Shown: positions 11,298-20,430, numbered from the stretch's first letter. The stretch: DNA of 64,000 nucleotides from Trichlorobacter ammonificans (GCF_933509905.1 NZ_OW150024.1:2220001-2284000), one strand, 5' to 3'. The notes: generated from the letters alone by a model not told the origin. A program made the numbers and translations.

Positions 11298-11321
11298 TCT
11301 ATCTGCCAGCTATCTGTGCTG

Positions 11322-12527
11322 TCAGCGCATATTGATACGTTGTTGCAGCATCCGAACCGCCAGAATTGCCTCAGCCCCCCCCACCGGGTCGTTGATGCGG
11401 AATTCCCCCGACAGCTCTCCTTCCATGATGCCGCGGGTGGTCATGTTGAGCACGGCATTGTAGAAGGGAGAGGTGGGCTTGACATCCGGGAAGGGTGAAC
11501 GGTCCTGACCGAAGAAGGCGGTGGCCAGCTTCTCGTCGCCGGTCAGCTTGATCAGTACATCTTCAAGGATAAAGGCCATCTCGCCACGGGTCACCGGCTC
11601 ATCGGCCTTGAACAGGTAGGCACGGGTGGTTTCGTCGGCCTTCGGCTCCAGGCCGCGCACTTTCCACTTCATGATGGTGAGTATCTCGCTCTTGAACGGA
11701 TGAGTGAGGATGTCCGCGGGGGTGAATTCCGCCTGCATCCTGGCAAGCTGGGACTTGACCGGAATCCGGCCGGCAAACAGCTTCTCCAGCTTTAATTCAT
11801 CGATCAGCAGCGCGGCCAGATCACCACGGCTGACGCTTTCCTGCACGGCGATCTTCCGCCCAACGTCTCCCACGGTGATGCCACCCATGGCCCGCACGAT
11901 TTTGGCGGTCTTTTTCCAGGCCCGGTCGGCCGGTTCATTCCACTTGCCGTCCTTGCGGGCAGCCAGGGTATCGCGGAAGGTATCCTCAGCCTTACGGAAC
12001 TCATACGCTTCGAGATAGGCCAGCCCCATGAAATAGGTGGCTGCTTCCTTGCCCCGGTAGTAGTCCAGGAGTTTCTCGTCAACCTTTTGATCCAACGCTT
12101 CCCGCCAGGCGCTCCGGGCCCGTTCCAGCCACCCGTCCCCTTTGAGCAGGGTATTCACCCGGACGACGGCAACCAGGTTCTCGAAGCGGTCGTTCTCGGT
12201 TTCGGCCAGCTTGCGCCCTTTTTCGAGAAACTCCCGTGCCCGGTCCATCTCAACCTTTCTGAAGCCGGCATCGGCCTGGGAGCGGGCCTTGAGAGCATGG
12301 GCAACGGCCACCCCGGACCAGGCGGCAGAAAACTGCTCATCACAGTAGACGGCACGGTCGAACTTTGACGTCGCCTCGTCGACCTTGCCCGCTTCAAGGG
12401 CTTCCATTCCCTGGAGATAGTGGTAGCGGGGATTGTCCGCGGGAGCGGTACAGCGGTTTACCGGCGCGGCACAGCCGGCACACAGCGTGACAATGGCAAG
12501 CACCATCAGCAACCAGATTCGTTTCAT
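11322..12527 (-). CDS. TPR / S-layer-homology (SLH) lipoprotein
   Basis: 401 aa. The ATG at 12527 is chosen because AAGGAG lies six bases upstream; an in-frame ATG 24 bases earlier has no such site. A lipoprotein signal ends in IVTLCAGC. Residues ~30-200 contain TPR-like helices (YHYLQGMEALEAGKVDEATSK-type repeats, FMGLAYLEAYEFRKAEDTF). The C-terminal half carries SLH-like segments (VTRGEMAFILEDVLIKL, FPDVKPTSPFYNAVLNMTTRGIM). Such proteins usually sit at the outer membrane or cell surface. It is a single-gene unit, convergent with the cytochrome operon. Confidence 0.8.
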   Translation of the reverse strand: MKRIWLLMVLAIVTLCAGCAAPVNRCTAPADNPRYHYLQGMEALEAGKVDEATSKFDRAVYCDEQFSAAWSGVAVAHALKARSQADAGFRKVEMDRAREFLEKGRKLAETENDRFENLVAVVRVNTLLKGDGWLERARSAWREALDQKVDEKLLDYYRGKEAATYFMGLAYLEAYEFRKAEDTFRDTLAARKDGKWNEPADRAWKKTAKIVRAMGGITVGDVGRKIAVQESVSRGDLAALLIDELKLEKLFAGRIPVKSQLARMQAEFTPADILTHPFKSEILTIMKWKVRGLEPKADETTRAYLFKADEPVTRGEMAFILEDVLIKLTGDEKLATAFFGQDRSPFPDVKPTSPFYNAVLNMTTRGIMEGELSGEFRINDPVGGAEAILAVRMLQQRINMR

Positions 12528-12679
12528 AGGCATCTCCTTTTCATTCGACATTGGGTGGGGGAACCGAACAACGGCTTCGCGCCCTCTGCGGGAGGACAGC
12601 AGACAGACCGGACAGCTCGCTCCCGTACGACACTATACACCACTATACCAGACTCCGAGGCATTGAAAAGGGGAGCCGC

Positions 12680-13222
12680 TTAACCGCCGAACTCGCGCAG
12701 CCATCCTTCAAAGACCGCCACCTTGTCCTGGCCGAAGCGAGCCAGGCTTTTTCGAATATTCTCCACGGTCTTTTCTTCTTCAAGCCGCTCCGGGTTTTTG
12801 GAAAAGAAGAGATCGGCGTAGCAGATGATCCGTTCGGCCAGGCTCTGGGGAAGCATATCACGGGGGGGAAGCGGCAACCCCTGACCGGTAATGTCGCCAA
12901 CCGTCAGGCCGACGCCGGTGTGCCGTTCAGAGATCAAAGCGTGGAGCGGCAGCCCTTCTGCCTCGAGAATTTCACGGCCCAGCAGGCCGTGACGAATGTA
13001 CGGCTCACTCCCGCTGCAGCCGATATCCGGGGCATCCACACGGCAGACGCCGATATCGTGCAGGTAGGCGGCCTCGATCACCAACCGCCGGGTCTCCGCG
13101 TCGGCCCCCGCCGCAGCACAGGCGGCCAGTGCCTTGCCGGCGATCATCCTGCCGTGGGTCATCAGGATCGACGTGGTCCGGGGGCTACAGTAGCGCTTCA
13201 GCAGCTCTTCCACCGCCTGCAT
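12680..13222 (-). CDS. HD-domain phosphohydrolase (HDIG type)
   Basis: 180 aa. H23 in LMTHGRMIAGKA, the metal motif HDIG at residues 55-58, H78 (YIRHGLLGREIL) and H100 (ISERHTGVGLT) form an HD-type metal site. The length and the DIGCSGSEPYIRHG stretch match the small archaeal/bacterial HDIG family (TIGR00295-like). The substrate is unknown. It starts two bases before the mscS-type gene stop, at the end of the rimI-pyrK-pyrD-mscS operon. Confidence 0.85.
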   Translation of the reverse strand: MQAVEELLKRYCSPRTTSILMTHGRMIAGKALAACAAAGADAETRRLVIEAAYLHDIGVCRVDAPDIGCSGSEPYIRHGLLGREILEAEGLPLHALISERHTGVGLTVGDITGQGLPLPPRDMLPQSLAERIICYADLFFSKNPERLEEEKTVENIRKSLARFGQDKVAVFEGWLREFGG

Positions 13223-13224
13223 GG

Positions 13225-14775
13225 CTACCTCCTTCCAAAAAAAGACTTCAGGACACTCAGATAGTCCGCCCGGCGGCGATCACTATCCTGCTCCGTCCGC
13301 TGTGCGGCATGTTCCCGGATCCCCCCCCGGTGCCGTTCCAGCGCCTCGCTCAACTGCTCCAGCAACCTCTCGTTCCGCTGCAACAGTTCCGCCAGTGCCT
13401 GCTTCGGCACCTCCGCCAGCATACACTCGCTGACGGCCCGCACCGTGGCCCGGCGCGGCTCGCCGGTCAGAAGCGACATTTCGCCGAACATCCGTCCCCG
13501 CTCCAGCAACGCCACCTGGCGGTCATCCGCCAGCACCTCCAGGCTGCCGCTCAGGACGAAAAAGAGCGAACTCCCCTCGTCTCCCTGACGCACCGCTGCC
13601 TCGCCGGGGGCAAACACCCGCAACAGCGCCCCGTCGGCCAGCAGCTGAGCCTCGCCATCGCTTAACGCGCTGAACAGATGACTCTGGCGCAGACCGTCCA
13701 GCAGTTCCTGACGGGAAAAGGGAAACGGTTCTCGGGGAGTTGCGGTGACGATCTGACGATGGGGGAACGGAAACCCCCAGCCGGCCCGATGCACGGCGTA
13801 CCACGCCTTGGTCTGGAGCGCATCGAAGGTGATGCCTCGCTGCACCGGGTCGGCAATCCAGAACTTGAGCAGATAGACGATGCTGCTGTCGGCCAGGGTC
13901 TGCAACCGTACCACCGGCTGTGGTTCGTCCAGCACCCGCGGTTCATCCCGCAGTATCTTCAGCAGCAGGCTGCGTGCCTGTTCCGGCGGCAGTTCGTAGG
14001 GCAGGCCGATGGTCAGGGTCTGGGCGGCCCGCTCGGCTGCGGGAACGAGACTGCTGCCGTGGGTGGTAATGATGCTCTGTACCGCCACGCTGTTAGGCAC
14101 CAGCACCTGGTTGTTATCCAGGGTGCGCAGGGTGATGTAACGGAAACCGACGTTGACGATCTCGCCGAACAGGTTTTTTTCCGGGATGGTGATCCAGGTT
14201 CCCCGGCCCATCAAAGGATCGATTTGCACGGAAAAGCCGTGGAAGGCGTTGGAAAGGGTGGTCTGCATCGCAAAGGCGATGGCTGCCGTCAGCACGGTGG
14301 TGGTGGTGATCACTGCGGAGAGATCTACCTGGAAAACGAGACGAAGGGAGGCGATGGCCGCCACCAGGTAGACCGCCAGACGGATGGCGTCCCGCAACAG
14401 CATCGGCACCTCGCCGTGCCGACGCAGGGCAAGTGCCATGTCCACCAGCAGGTAGATGACCAGTCTGGCCAGACAGACCAGAACGATGACGCTCTGCAGC
14501 CGTGCCAGGATCAGGCGGTAGTTGGGAAAGTCGGTCAGCGTGGCTTCGAAGTAGAGCAACAGCAGACCGAGGAGGGAGAGCTTGATGGTGCCGGCAACTT
14601 GAGAAGGGCAGGGCCTGCGACGAATCCGTCCCACCACCGCCACTACGGTGAAGAAGAGGATCACCCCCACCAGCACCACCAGCTTGTTTACCAGAAAATA
14701 GTTGATGTCGACCAGGGAGAGTATCCCTTCACTCCCCTGCGAACCGGCCGGTATCGGTGCCTGCGCCGCTGCCAT
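13225..14775 (-). CDS. MscS-family channel with C-terminal cyclic-nucleotide-binding domain
   Basis: 516 aa. The N-terminal half has about five membrane helices, then the MscS pore/beta region (TTTVLTAAIAFAMQTTLSNAFHG, LMGRGTWITIPEKNLFGEIVNVGFRYITLRTLDNNQVLVPN). Residues ~365-485 form a CRP-type domain with a phosphate-binding cassette FGEMSLLTGEPRRATVRA that keeps the Gly, Glu and Arg needed for cyclic-nucleotide binding. This is the bCNG branch of the MscS superfamily, where ligand rather than tension may gate the pore. It follows pyrD with a 12-base gap. Confidence 0.9.
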   Translation of the reverse strand: MAAAQAPIPAGSQGSEGILSLVDINYFLVNKLVVLVGVILFFTVVAVVGRIRRRPCPSQVAGTIKLSLLGLLLLYFEATLTDFPNYRLILARLQSVIVLVCLARLVIYLLVDMALALRRHGEVPMLLRDAIRLAVYLVAAIASLRLVFQVDLSAVITTTTVLTAAIAFAMQTTLSNAFHGFSVQIDPLMGRGTWITIPEKNLFGEIVNVGFRYITLRTLDNNQVLVPNSVAVQSIITTHGSSLVPAAERAAQTLTIGLPYELPPEQARSLLLKILRDEPRVLDEPQPVVRLQTLADSSIVYLLKFWIADPVQRGITFDALQTKAWYAVHRAGWGFPFPHRQIVTATPREPFPFSRQELLDGLRQSHLFSALSDGEAQLLADGALLRVFAPGEAAVRQGDEGSSLFFVLSGSLEVLADDRQVALLERGRMFGEMSLLTGEPRRATVRAVSECMLAEVPKQALAELLQRNERLLEQLSEALERHRGGIREHAAQRTEQDSDRRRADYLSVLKSFFGRR

Positions 14776-14787
14776 GGTCGCGCTCCC

Positions 14788-15702
14788 CTAGCTCTGCAAT
14801 GCTCCGACCAGTTCCCGGACAGAGGGGATATTCCGCTCTGCCAGCCACGTTTCCATCTCCTGCGCAATCTGCTGCGCCGCCCCCGGATTGACGAAGCTGG
14901 CGGTGCCCACCTGCACGGCGGTGGCTCCGGCCAGCATGAATTCCAGGGCGTCGGTGGCCGACATAATGCCGCCGATCCCGATCACCGGCACCTTCACGGC
15001 ACGGGCCACCTGCCAGACCATGCGCAACGCCACCGGCTTGATGGCCGGTCCGGAGAGGCCGCCGGTCACATTGGCCAGCACCGGCCGGCGCCGTTCCAGG
15101 TCGATGGCCATGCCGGTCAGGGTGTTGATCACCGACAGGGCATCGGCCCCGGCATCCTCACAGGCCCGGGCCATGGCCACGATATCGGTGACGTTGGGGG
15201 ACAGTTTGACGATCAGCGGCTTGCTCGTGGCAGCGCGGCAGGCGGCGGTCACCGCTGAAGCAGCGGCGGGGTCGGTACCGAAGACGATCCCCCCCTGCTT
15301 GACGTTGGGACAGGAGATATTCACCTCCAGGCCCGCCACCTCGGGAACGGCGTCCAGGCGAGCGGCCAGCTCGGCGTACTCCTCGGGGGTGTTGCCGAAG
15401 AAATTGGCGATGGCCGGGGTGTTCACCGTACGCAGGAACGGAGCTTTTTGGGCGATGAAAGCATCGATCCCCACGTTTTGCAGGCCGATGGCATTGAGCA
15501 TGCCGCCAGGGGTTTCCACGATGCGGGGGGTGGGGTTGCCGGCACGGGGCTTTATGGACAGCCCCTTGGTGACAAAGGCGCCGATGGATTCCAGATCGAC
15601 GTACTCCTTGAACTCCTCGCCGTACCCGAAGGTACCGGAGGCGGTCATCACCGGGTTGCGCAACCTGAGACCCGCAATCTCGACTGACAGATCAGGCTTC
15701 AT
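14788..15702 (-). CDS. pyrD: Dihydroorotate dehydrogenase B, catalytic subunit
   Basis: 304 aa FMN enzyme of pyrimidine synthesis. The motif [11 protein letters not shown] carries the catalytic cysteine typical of class 1B. FMN-phosphate loops [19 protein letters not shown] and VQVGTASF are present, and [13 protein letters not shown] lies near the N-terminus. It overlaps pyrK by 11 bases, matching the 1B heterotetramer that uses NAD+. Confidence 0.97.
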   Translation of the reverse strand: MKPDLSVEIAGLRLRNPVMTASGTFGYGEEFKEYVDLESIGAFVTKGLSIKPRAGNPTPRIVETPGGMLNAIGLQNVGIDAFIAQKAPFLRTVNTPAIANFFGNTPEEYAELAARLDAVPEVAGLEVNISCPNVKQGGIVFGTDPAAASAVTAACRAATSKPLIVKLSPNVTDIVAMARACEDAGADALSVINTLTGMAIDLERRRPVLANVTGGLSGPAIKPVALRMVWQVARAVKVPVIGIGGIMSATDALEFMLAGATAVQVGTASFVNPGAAQQIAQEMETWLAERNIPSVRELVGALQS

Positions 15703-16525
15703 GGCAGGCCTCCTCCCACTTCAGGACGTTCGCGTCGAACACCGGCCCTTCGGTGCAGACGCAGCGGTAGTCGGGGGTTTCTGCGCTGTGGTTCGTTCCC
15801 TGGCAGACGCAGCCCAGACAGGCCCCCATGCCGCAGGCCATATATCCCTCCAGGGAGACCTGACAGGGAACAGTGCGCCGGGCCGCAATGGCCGCCACCG
15901 CCTTCAGCATGCCGTGGGGACCGCAGGCGAATATCCGGCCCCGATTGCCGGTCACCTCCAGGCGCTGTTCCAGCACCCGGGTCACCAGCCCCCGTTCACC
16001 CAGTGAACCGTCCTCGGTGGCCACGTAGCACTCCACTCCCAACCGCTCGAACTCGGTGATGCAGAGCAGGTCGTCCTTGGTGCGGCCGCCGGCAAAGAGA
16101 CGCACCGGTGCCTCCGCCGCCAGCTCCCGGGCCAGCAGGTAGAGGGGCGCCAGCCCCACCCCGCCGCCGACGATCAGCTTTTCCTCGCCGGCAGGACCGT
16201 TGTCGAAGCCGCTGCCCAGGGGTCCCAGCACGTCCAGCAGATCGGTCTCGTGCAGGTCGGCCAGCATGGCGGTGCCCTTGCCCACCACCCGGTACAGGAT
16301 CTCCAGGTAGGGCTGCGGAGCAGCGCCCGTGTAGGCCGGCTGCAGCACCCCCACATCAAAGACACCGAAGGGACGGCGGATCAGCGGGTCGATGGAGCGA
16401 TTCACCCGCACCATGACGAACTGTCCGGGCCGGGCGGCGGTCATCTCGGGGGGGGCGGTCATCCGCATCCGCCAGTAGCCGGGGGACACCTCGGCGTTAT
16501 CCAGAATCATTGCCGTGAACTGCAT
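15692..16525 (-). CDS. pyrK: Dihydroorotate dehydrogenase electron-transfer subunit PyrK
   Basis: 277 aa FAD/[2Fe-2S] subunit that hands electrons from PyrD to NAD+. The FAD motif RPFGVFD is at about residue 50 ([10 protein letters not shown]), [13 protein letters not shown] binds NAD, and the cluster ligands are in [16 protein letters not shown] plus a final Cys in YRCVCTEG. It lies between rimI (19-base overlap) and pyrD. Confidence 0.96.
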   Translation of the reverse strand: MQFTAMILDNAEVSPGYWRMRMTAPPEMTAARPGQFVMVRVNRSIDPLIRRPFGVFDVGVLQPAYTGAAPQPYLEILYRVVGKGTAMLADLHETDLLDVLGPLGSGFDNGPAGEEKLIVGGGVGLAPLYLLARELAAEAPVRLFAGGRTKDDLLCITEFERLGVECYVATEDGSLGERGLVTRVLEQRLEVTGNRGRIFACGPHGMLKAVAAIAARRTVPCQVSLEGYMACGMGACLGCVCQGTNHSAETPDYRCVCTEGPVFDANVLKWEEACHEA

Positions 16526-16980
16526 GCTGCACCATCCTCCTCGCTGAGGGTTTTCTCCATGACAACCGCATCGATCCCCTGCTCGTAGTACCCCTTGCGG
16601 AGACCGGCACCCACAAAGCCGAACCGCTCATACAGGGCACGCGCCGGCAGACTGGTGGCCCGCACCTCCAGCCGCAGGACCGCTGCCCCCCGCACCGCCG
16701 CCTCCCGGCAGGCCCAGCTCAGCAGGAGAGCACCGATACCGCTGCGCTGCATGGTCGGCAGTACCGCCACATCCAGGATTTCCGCCTCGTCCAGCAGCAC
16801 GCTCAGACAGAGGTAGCCGGCAATCGCTCCTGCCTCGGTGACGGCCACAACTGCCGCGGCGCGGGGCGAGGCCAGCTCGGCCAGAAAATGGTCGCGGTTC
16901 CAAGGGCGGGGAAAACAATCCCGCTCGATGGTCAGCACGGCATCGAGGTCTGCCTCGGTCATGGGGCGGATGGCGATCAT
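16507..16980 (-). CDS. rimI: Ribosomal-protein-alanine N-acetyltransferase RimI-like (GNAT)
   Basis: 157 aa GNAT acetyltransferase. Residues follow the RimI pattern: IRPMTEADLDAVLTIERDCFPRPW, the acetyl-CoA loop QRSGIGALLLSWA and RLEVRATSLPARALYERFGF, then YYEQGIDAVVMEKTL. The ATG at 16980 is chosen; a frame extension to 17019 runs into the tRNA terminator. The Shine-Dalgarno is weak. It is first gene of the rimI-pyrK-pyrD operon; its promoter must overlap the terminator region just upstream, or it depends on readthrough. Confidence 0.88.
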   Translation of the reverse strand: MIAIRPMTEADLDAVLTIERDCFPRPWNRDHFLAELASPRAAAVVAVTEAGAIAGYLCLSVLLDEAEILDVAVLPTMQRSGIGALLLSWACREAAVRGAAVLRLEVRATSLPARALYERFGFVGAGLRKGYYEQGIDAVVMEKTLSEEDGAACSSRQ

Positions 16981-17017
16981 CGGCCGGAGAATATCGCCTG
17001 ACCGGGCGGTCGTAAAC

Positions 17018-17049
17018 AAAAAAAGGCGTCTGCTGAATGCAAACGCCTG
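17018..17049 (-). terminator. Terminator of tRNA-Gln
   Basis: On the minus strand AGGCGT/ACGCCT around a TTGCATTCAGCAG loop, followed by seven T. It lies between the tRNA and rimI. Confidence 0.75.
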
Positions 17050-17059
17050 AATTTTTTAT

Positions 17060-17134
17060 TGGCAGGGGTGCCAGGATTCGAACCTAGGAATGCCGGAATC
17101 AAAATCCGGTGCCTTACCGCTTGGCGACACCCCT
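17060..17134 (-). tRNA. tRNA-Gln (anticodon TTG)
   Basis: A 75-nt cloverleaf with encoded CCA. The acceptor stem AGGGGTG/CACCCCT, the anticodon loop TTTTGAT and the T-arm GGTTCGAATCC are all intact. Confidence 0.96.
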
Positions 17135-17208
17135 GCAGCGGTTGATCCTTATAGCAGACCGCCGGTATCCCGTCAAGACTTTCCTGCAACGCCTCCGACT
17201 CCGCCCTC

Positions 17209-17991
17209 TCATGCTCCCGTAAAACGGGCCGGGCGTTTTTCCAGGAAGGCGCTCATCCCTTCCTTCTGGTCCTCTGTACCGAAACTCACGGCAAACAGTT
17301 CGGCCTCGTAGCGGCAGGCCTGGGTCAGCTCCATCTCCACGCCGTTCATCACCGCCTCCTTGCAAAGCCGCAGGGCCAGCGGACTCTTGGCGGCCAGCTT
17401 GCGCGCCAGTTCACGGGCCGTGGCCATCAGTTCCGCGGCCGGCACCACCCGGTTCACCAGGCCGATGCGGTACGCCTCCTGCGCATCGATCATATCGCCG
17501 GTCAGGATCATCTCCAGCGCTCTCCCCTTCCCCACCAGCCGGGGCAGCCGCTGGCTGCCGCCAAAACCGGGCAGGATACCGATGTTCACCTCGGGCTGAC
17601 CGAAACGGGCCGTTTCCGCGGCGATCCTGATGTCGCAGCTCATGGCCAGCTCGCAGCCGCCACCCAGGGCATAGCCGTTCACCGCCGCGATGACCGGGGT
17701 CCCCCCCTGTTCGATGGCGCTGCAGAGCCCCTGGGCCAACTGTGCCAGCTCCCGCGCCTCCAGCGGCCCCATATCCCGCAGCAGGGCGATGTCGCCGCCG
17801 GCGATGAACGCCTTCTCGCCGGCGCCGGTGATGATGATCGCTCGCACCTCTTTCGCGGCGTTCATGGTGCGCACGGCATCGTCCAGCTCCCGCAGCGTTA
17901 CGGTGGTCATGGCATTCATCGCCGACGGCCGGTTGACGGTGATGGTGGCCACCCCTTCCGACAGCTCGGTCAACAGGGTCTCGTAGCTCAT
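17209..17991 (-). CDS. Enoyl-CoA hydratase/isomerase (crotonase family)
   Basis: 260 aa, full crotonase length. The oxyanion-hole motifs KAFIAGGDIALL and NGYALGGGCELAMSCDIRIA are present. Catalytic glutamates are at FGQPEVNIGILPGFGGSQRLPRL, as in true hydratases, and NGVEMELTQACRYEAELFA lies near the C-terminus. The start at 17991 follows AAAGGAG; the longer open frame upstream has no ribosome site. It is a single gene upstream of tRNA-Gln. 3-Hydroxybutyryl-CoA dehydratase (crotonase) is the likely role. Confidence 0.92.
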   Translation of the reverse strand: MSYETLLTELSEGVATITVNRPSAMNAMTTVTLRELDDAVRTMNAAKEVRAIIITGAGEKAFIAGGDIALLRDMGPLEARELAQLAQGLCSAIEQGGTPVIAAVNGYALGGGCELAMSCDIRIAAETARFGQPEVNIGILPGFGGSQRLPRLVGKGRALEMILTGDMIDAQEAYRIGLVNRVVPAAELMATARELARKLAAKSPLALRLCKEAVMNGVEMELTQACRYEAELFAVSFGTEDQKEGMSAFLEKRPARFTGA

Positions 17992-18139
17992 TGTCGCGCT
18001 CCTTTCGGTATCGGGCTGCTTGCCATTTGCTGCCTGCCCAATTATACTTATCCCGCTTCCGAAGTCCATGCCGTACCCCGCTTGTTTGCGGTAACTGCCG
18101 ACCCGGACCAATCTTCCCCGTACAGGACACCTGACAACC

Positions 18140-18943
18140 ATGATGCCGTGCCGCACTGCTTTGCTGCTTCTGATCGCCGCCGTTCTTTTCATCGTCCCCC
18201 GCCCTTCGACCGCCGCCGCCTCCCCCGAGGTGTCGGTGCCGATCCTGCTCTACCACCGCCTCGGCCCGGTGGTGGCCGACGGCATGACCATGAAGACCCA
18301 GGTCTTTGAAGCACAGATGAAGTATCTGCACGACAACGGCTACAGAGTAATCCCGCTGCGCCAGTTGGTGGCCTGGTACCAGGGCAAGGGTCCGGCTCCT
18401 GCCCCCAAATCGGTGGTCATTGTTGAGGACGATGCCCACAAATCGGTCTACAGCGACATGCTGCCGGTCATCCGCAAATACCGGTATCCGGTGACCATCT
18501 TCGTCTATCCTTCGGCCATTTCCAACGCCAAGTACGCCATGACCTGGGATCAGTTGCGCGAGCTGAAGAAGAGCGGCCTGTTCGACATCCAGTCCCACAC
18601 CTACTGGCACCCCAACTTCAAACGAGAGCGGAAGAAGCTGGCACCGGCCGCCTACGACAAGCTGGTAATGGAGCAGTTGACCAAATCGAAGAAGAAGCTG
18701 GAGCAGGAAGTAGGGGGACCGGTTGACCTGCTGGCCTGGCCCTTCGGCATCTACGACGACCACCTGCTGCAGAAGGCCAGGGAGGCCGGGTACATCGGCA
18801 CCTTCTCCATCGAGCGCCGACACGCCACCGCCAAGGAAAAGCTGGCCATTCTGCCCCGCTATCTCCTGGTGAATGCCGATAGCGACAAGGCGTTTGTGCA
18901 GCTTTTGCAGGGAAATGCCGTCAAAAGAAACGTGGCCTATTGA
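18140..18943 (+). CDS. Secreted polysaccharide deacetylase (NodB fold)
   Basis: 267 aa with a signal peptide ending near residue 26 (FIVPRPSTAAA). The NodB domain starts VPILLYHRLGPVV. The usual TFDDG motif reads IVEDDAHKS: both aspartates remain but Gly is replaced. The zinc histidines are in SHTYWHPN and the third motif is LLAWPFGIYDD. It probably trims N-acetyl groups from an extracellular or periplasmic glycan. Its stop overlaps the TTG start of the Cys-rich miniprotein. Confidence 0.85.
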   Translation: MMPCRTALLLLIAAVLFIVPRPSTAAASPEVSVPILLYHRLGPVVADGMTMKTQVFEAQMKYLHDNGYRVIPLRQLVAWYQGKGPAPAPKSVVIVEDDAHKSVYSDMLPVIRKYRYPVTIFVYPSAISNAKYAMTWDQLRELKKSGLFDIQSHTYWHPNFKRERKKLAPAAYDKLVMEQLTKSKKKLEQEVGGPVDLLAWPFGIYDDHLLQKAREAGYIGTFSIERRHATAKEKLAILPRYLLVNADSDKAFVQLLQGNAVKRNVAY

Positions 18944-19113
18944 GTAACGCCGATCCGCCGAAGAAACATCCCTGCCCCGACTGCCGCTTCTGCCAGTGGT
19001 GCTCCGATGACCGCTGCCGCCGCTGCCGTAACGAGAACTGCTGCCGCCGGCAACTGTCCCTGCGGGAACAGATCGAGCTGTACGAGCGGATAAACAAAAA
19101 GCCGGAAACCTGA
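18940..19113 (+). CDS. Cys-rich miniprotein, unknown function
   Basis: 57 aa from a TTG start that overlaps the deacetylase stop (TTGA), suggesting translational coupling. The core CPDCRFCQWCSDDRCRRC plus RNENCC gives eight cysteines in about 26 residues, followed by a charged helix (LREQIELYERINKK). Paired CxxC spacing suggests a small zinc or Fe-S fold. The stop codon lies in the loop of a terminator. The reading is supported by codon pattern and position, not by a recognised family. Confidence 0.65.
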   Translation: MSNADPPKKHPCPDCRFCQWCSDDRCRRCRNENCCRRQLSLREQIELYERINKKPET

Positions 19114-19128
19114 GGTTTCCGGCTTTTT
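19096..19128 (+). terminator. Rho-independent terminator overlapping the miniprotein stop
   Basis: A perfect stem AAAAAGCCGGAAACC/GGTTTCCGGCTTTTT with the TGA stop as the three-base loop. It is symmetrical, so it can also act for proC transcription from the other side. Confidence 0.9.
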
Positions 19129-19166
19129 CATGTACGCTCGCCCGCACCAGCCTTCGGCTGGTGCGC

Positions 19167-19988
19167 CTACAACAGCTTGATACCCGCCAGATCCCTGGAA
19201 CGCTTTACCGCCGCATCCACCGCATCCATGATCAGACCGTGGAACCGGCCGTTCTCCAGGGTATGCAGTGCCGAGATGGTGGTCCCCCCCGGCGAGGTGA
19301 CCCGGTCGCGCAGCACTGCCGGATGATCGCCGCTCTCCTGCACCAGCTTCGCCGCCCCCAGCAGGGTCTGTACCGCCAGGGCCAGGGCCGTGTCGCGGGA
19401 CAGACCGTTCTTGACCCCGGCGTCGGCCAGGGCCTCGATGAAGGAGAAGGCGTAGGCCGGCCCGCTGCCGGAAACACCGGTCACCGCATCCATCTGGCGC
19501 TCGGTGATGGTGGCCACGGTGCCGACGGTCAGGAACAGTTCGCGGGCGAGGTCCAGGTCGGCAGCATCGGCACGGCGGCCGGCGCAGATGGCGGTGGCGC
19601 CGCTTAAGACCAGGGCCGGGGTGTTGGGCATGGCCCGGACGATACGGGTGCCGTTCTGCAGCGACTCCTCGATGGAAATCGTGGAAATGCCGGCCATGAT
19701 GGAGATCACCAGCTTGTCGGCGGAAACGCTGCCGTCAAGGCCGGAGAGCACGCTGGCCGCGACTTGCGGCTTGACCGCAAGCACGACCATCTGGGAGGCG
19801 GCCGCGGCGGCGGTATTCTCCTCAACCGCCTTCACCTTGAGGGTTTCGGCCAAAAACGCCCGCCGCCCGGCGGCCGGTTCCGCCACGATGATCCTGCCCG
19901 GCGACATCCCGCCCGCCAGCAGTCCCTTGATCAGGGCCTCCGCCATGTTGCCGCCGCCGATGAAGCCGATAGTCGTATCGAACAGCAT
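19167..19988 (-). CDS. proC: Pyrroline-5-carboxylate reductase ProC
   Basis: 273 aa, last step of proline synthesis. The Rossmann motif IGFIGGGNMAEALIKGLL opens the protein, VRAMPNTPALV and the signature VSGSGPAYAFSFIEAL follow, and TSPGGTTISALHTLE lies near the C-terminus. It is last in the hpnJ-hpnK-DMT-proC run, one base after the DMT gene. A GCACCAGCC/GGCTGGTGC hairpin lies at its 3' end. Confidence 0.97.
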   Translation of the reverse strand: MLFDTTIGFIGGGNMAEALIKGLLAGGMSPGRIIVAEPAAGRRAFLAETLKVKAVEENTAAAAASQMVVLAVKPQVAASVLSGLDGSVSADKLVISIMAGISTISIEESLQNGTRIVRAMPNTPALVLSGATAICAGRRADAADLDLARELFLTVGTVATITERQMDAVTGVSGSGPAYAFSFIEALADAGVKNGLSRDTALALAVQTLLGAAKLVQESGDHPAVLRDRVTSPGGTTISALHTLENGRFHGLIMDAVDAAVKRSRDLAGIKLL

Positions 19989-19989
19989 C

Positions 19990-20430
19990 TCACACCCCTC
20001 CGTTTGCCTCGATCCGAGGCGCTGCCGTCACCGCAGTCTCTTCCTTCTTGTCCGCGGTGCTGCTCTTGGTAATCATGATCACGCCGACACAGACCAGGGT
20101 GATGCCGGCCCAGCGCAGCGGCGATATCTGTTCATGCAGCAAATACTTGGCCAGGATCGCCACCAGCACGTAGTTGAGCGCCTGCATCGGCAAGGCCACC
20201 GACAGGTCTTCCCAGGAAAGCACCGCCAGCCAGAGGAAAAAGAAGAGCGCCAGCATGGCGGTGCCCACCACGATCTTCCACTCGGTCATGGCCCGCAAGG
20301 CCACCTCCAGGATGCCACGCAGGTTCATGGCCGACAAGTCCCCCAGCTGCTTCATCCCCTTGGCCAGCAGGATGTCCCCCACCGTACCGGCGGTGACGGC
20401 CAGCAGCATGATCACAACGGTTTTAAGCAT
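19990..20430 (-). CDS. EamA/DMT-type small transporter
   Basis: 146 aa from the ATG at 20430, which overlaps the hpnK stop by eight bases. Four membrane helices are visible: VVIMLLAVTAGTVGDILLA, VVGTAMLALFFFLWLAVLS, ALPMQALNYVLVAILAKYLL and RWAGITLVCVGVIMIT. This half-size EamA/SMR arrangement works as a dimer. Next to hopanoid genes it could move a lipid or sugar-lipid intermediate, as ArnE/F-like proteins do; that is inference. Confidence 0.8.
   Translation of the reverse strand: MLKTVVIMLLAVTAGTVGDILLAKGMKQLGDLSAMNLRGILEVALRAMTEWKIVVGTAMLALFFFLWLAVLSWEDLSVALPMQALNYVLVAILAKYLLHEQISPLRWAGITLVCVGVIMITKSSTADKKEETAVTAAPRIEANGGV

Noticed and set aside
17411-19147. 578-codon minus-strand frame across the crotonase and deacetylase genes
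   Set aside because: Crosses two supported genes and a terminator; composition is typical of a shadow frame.
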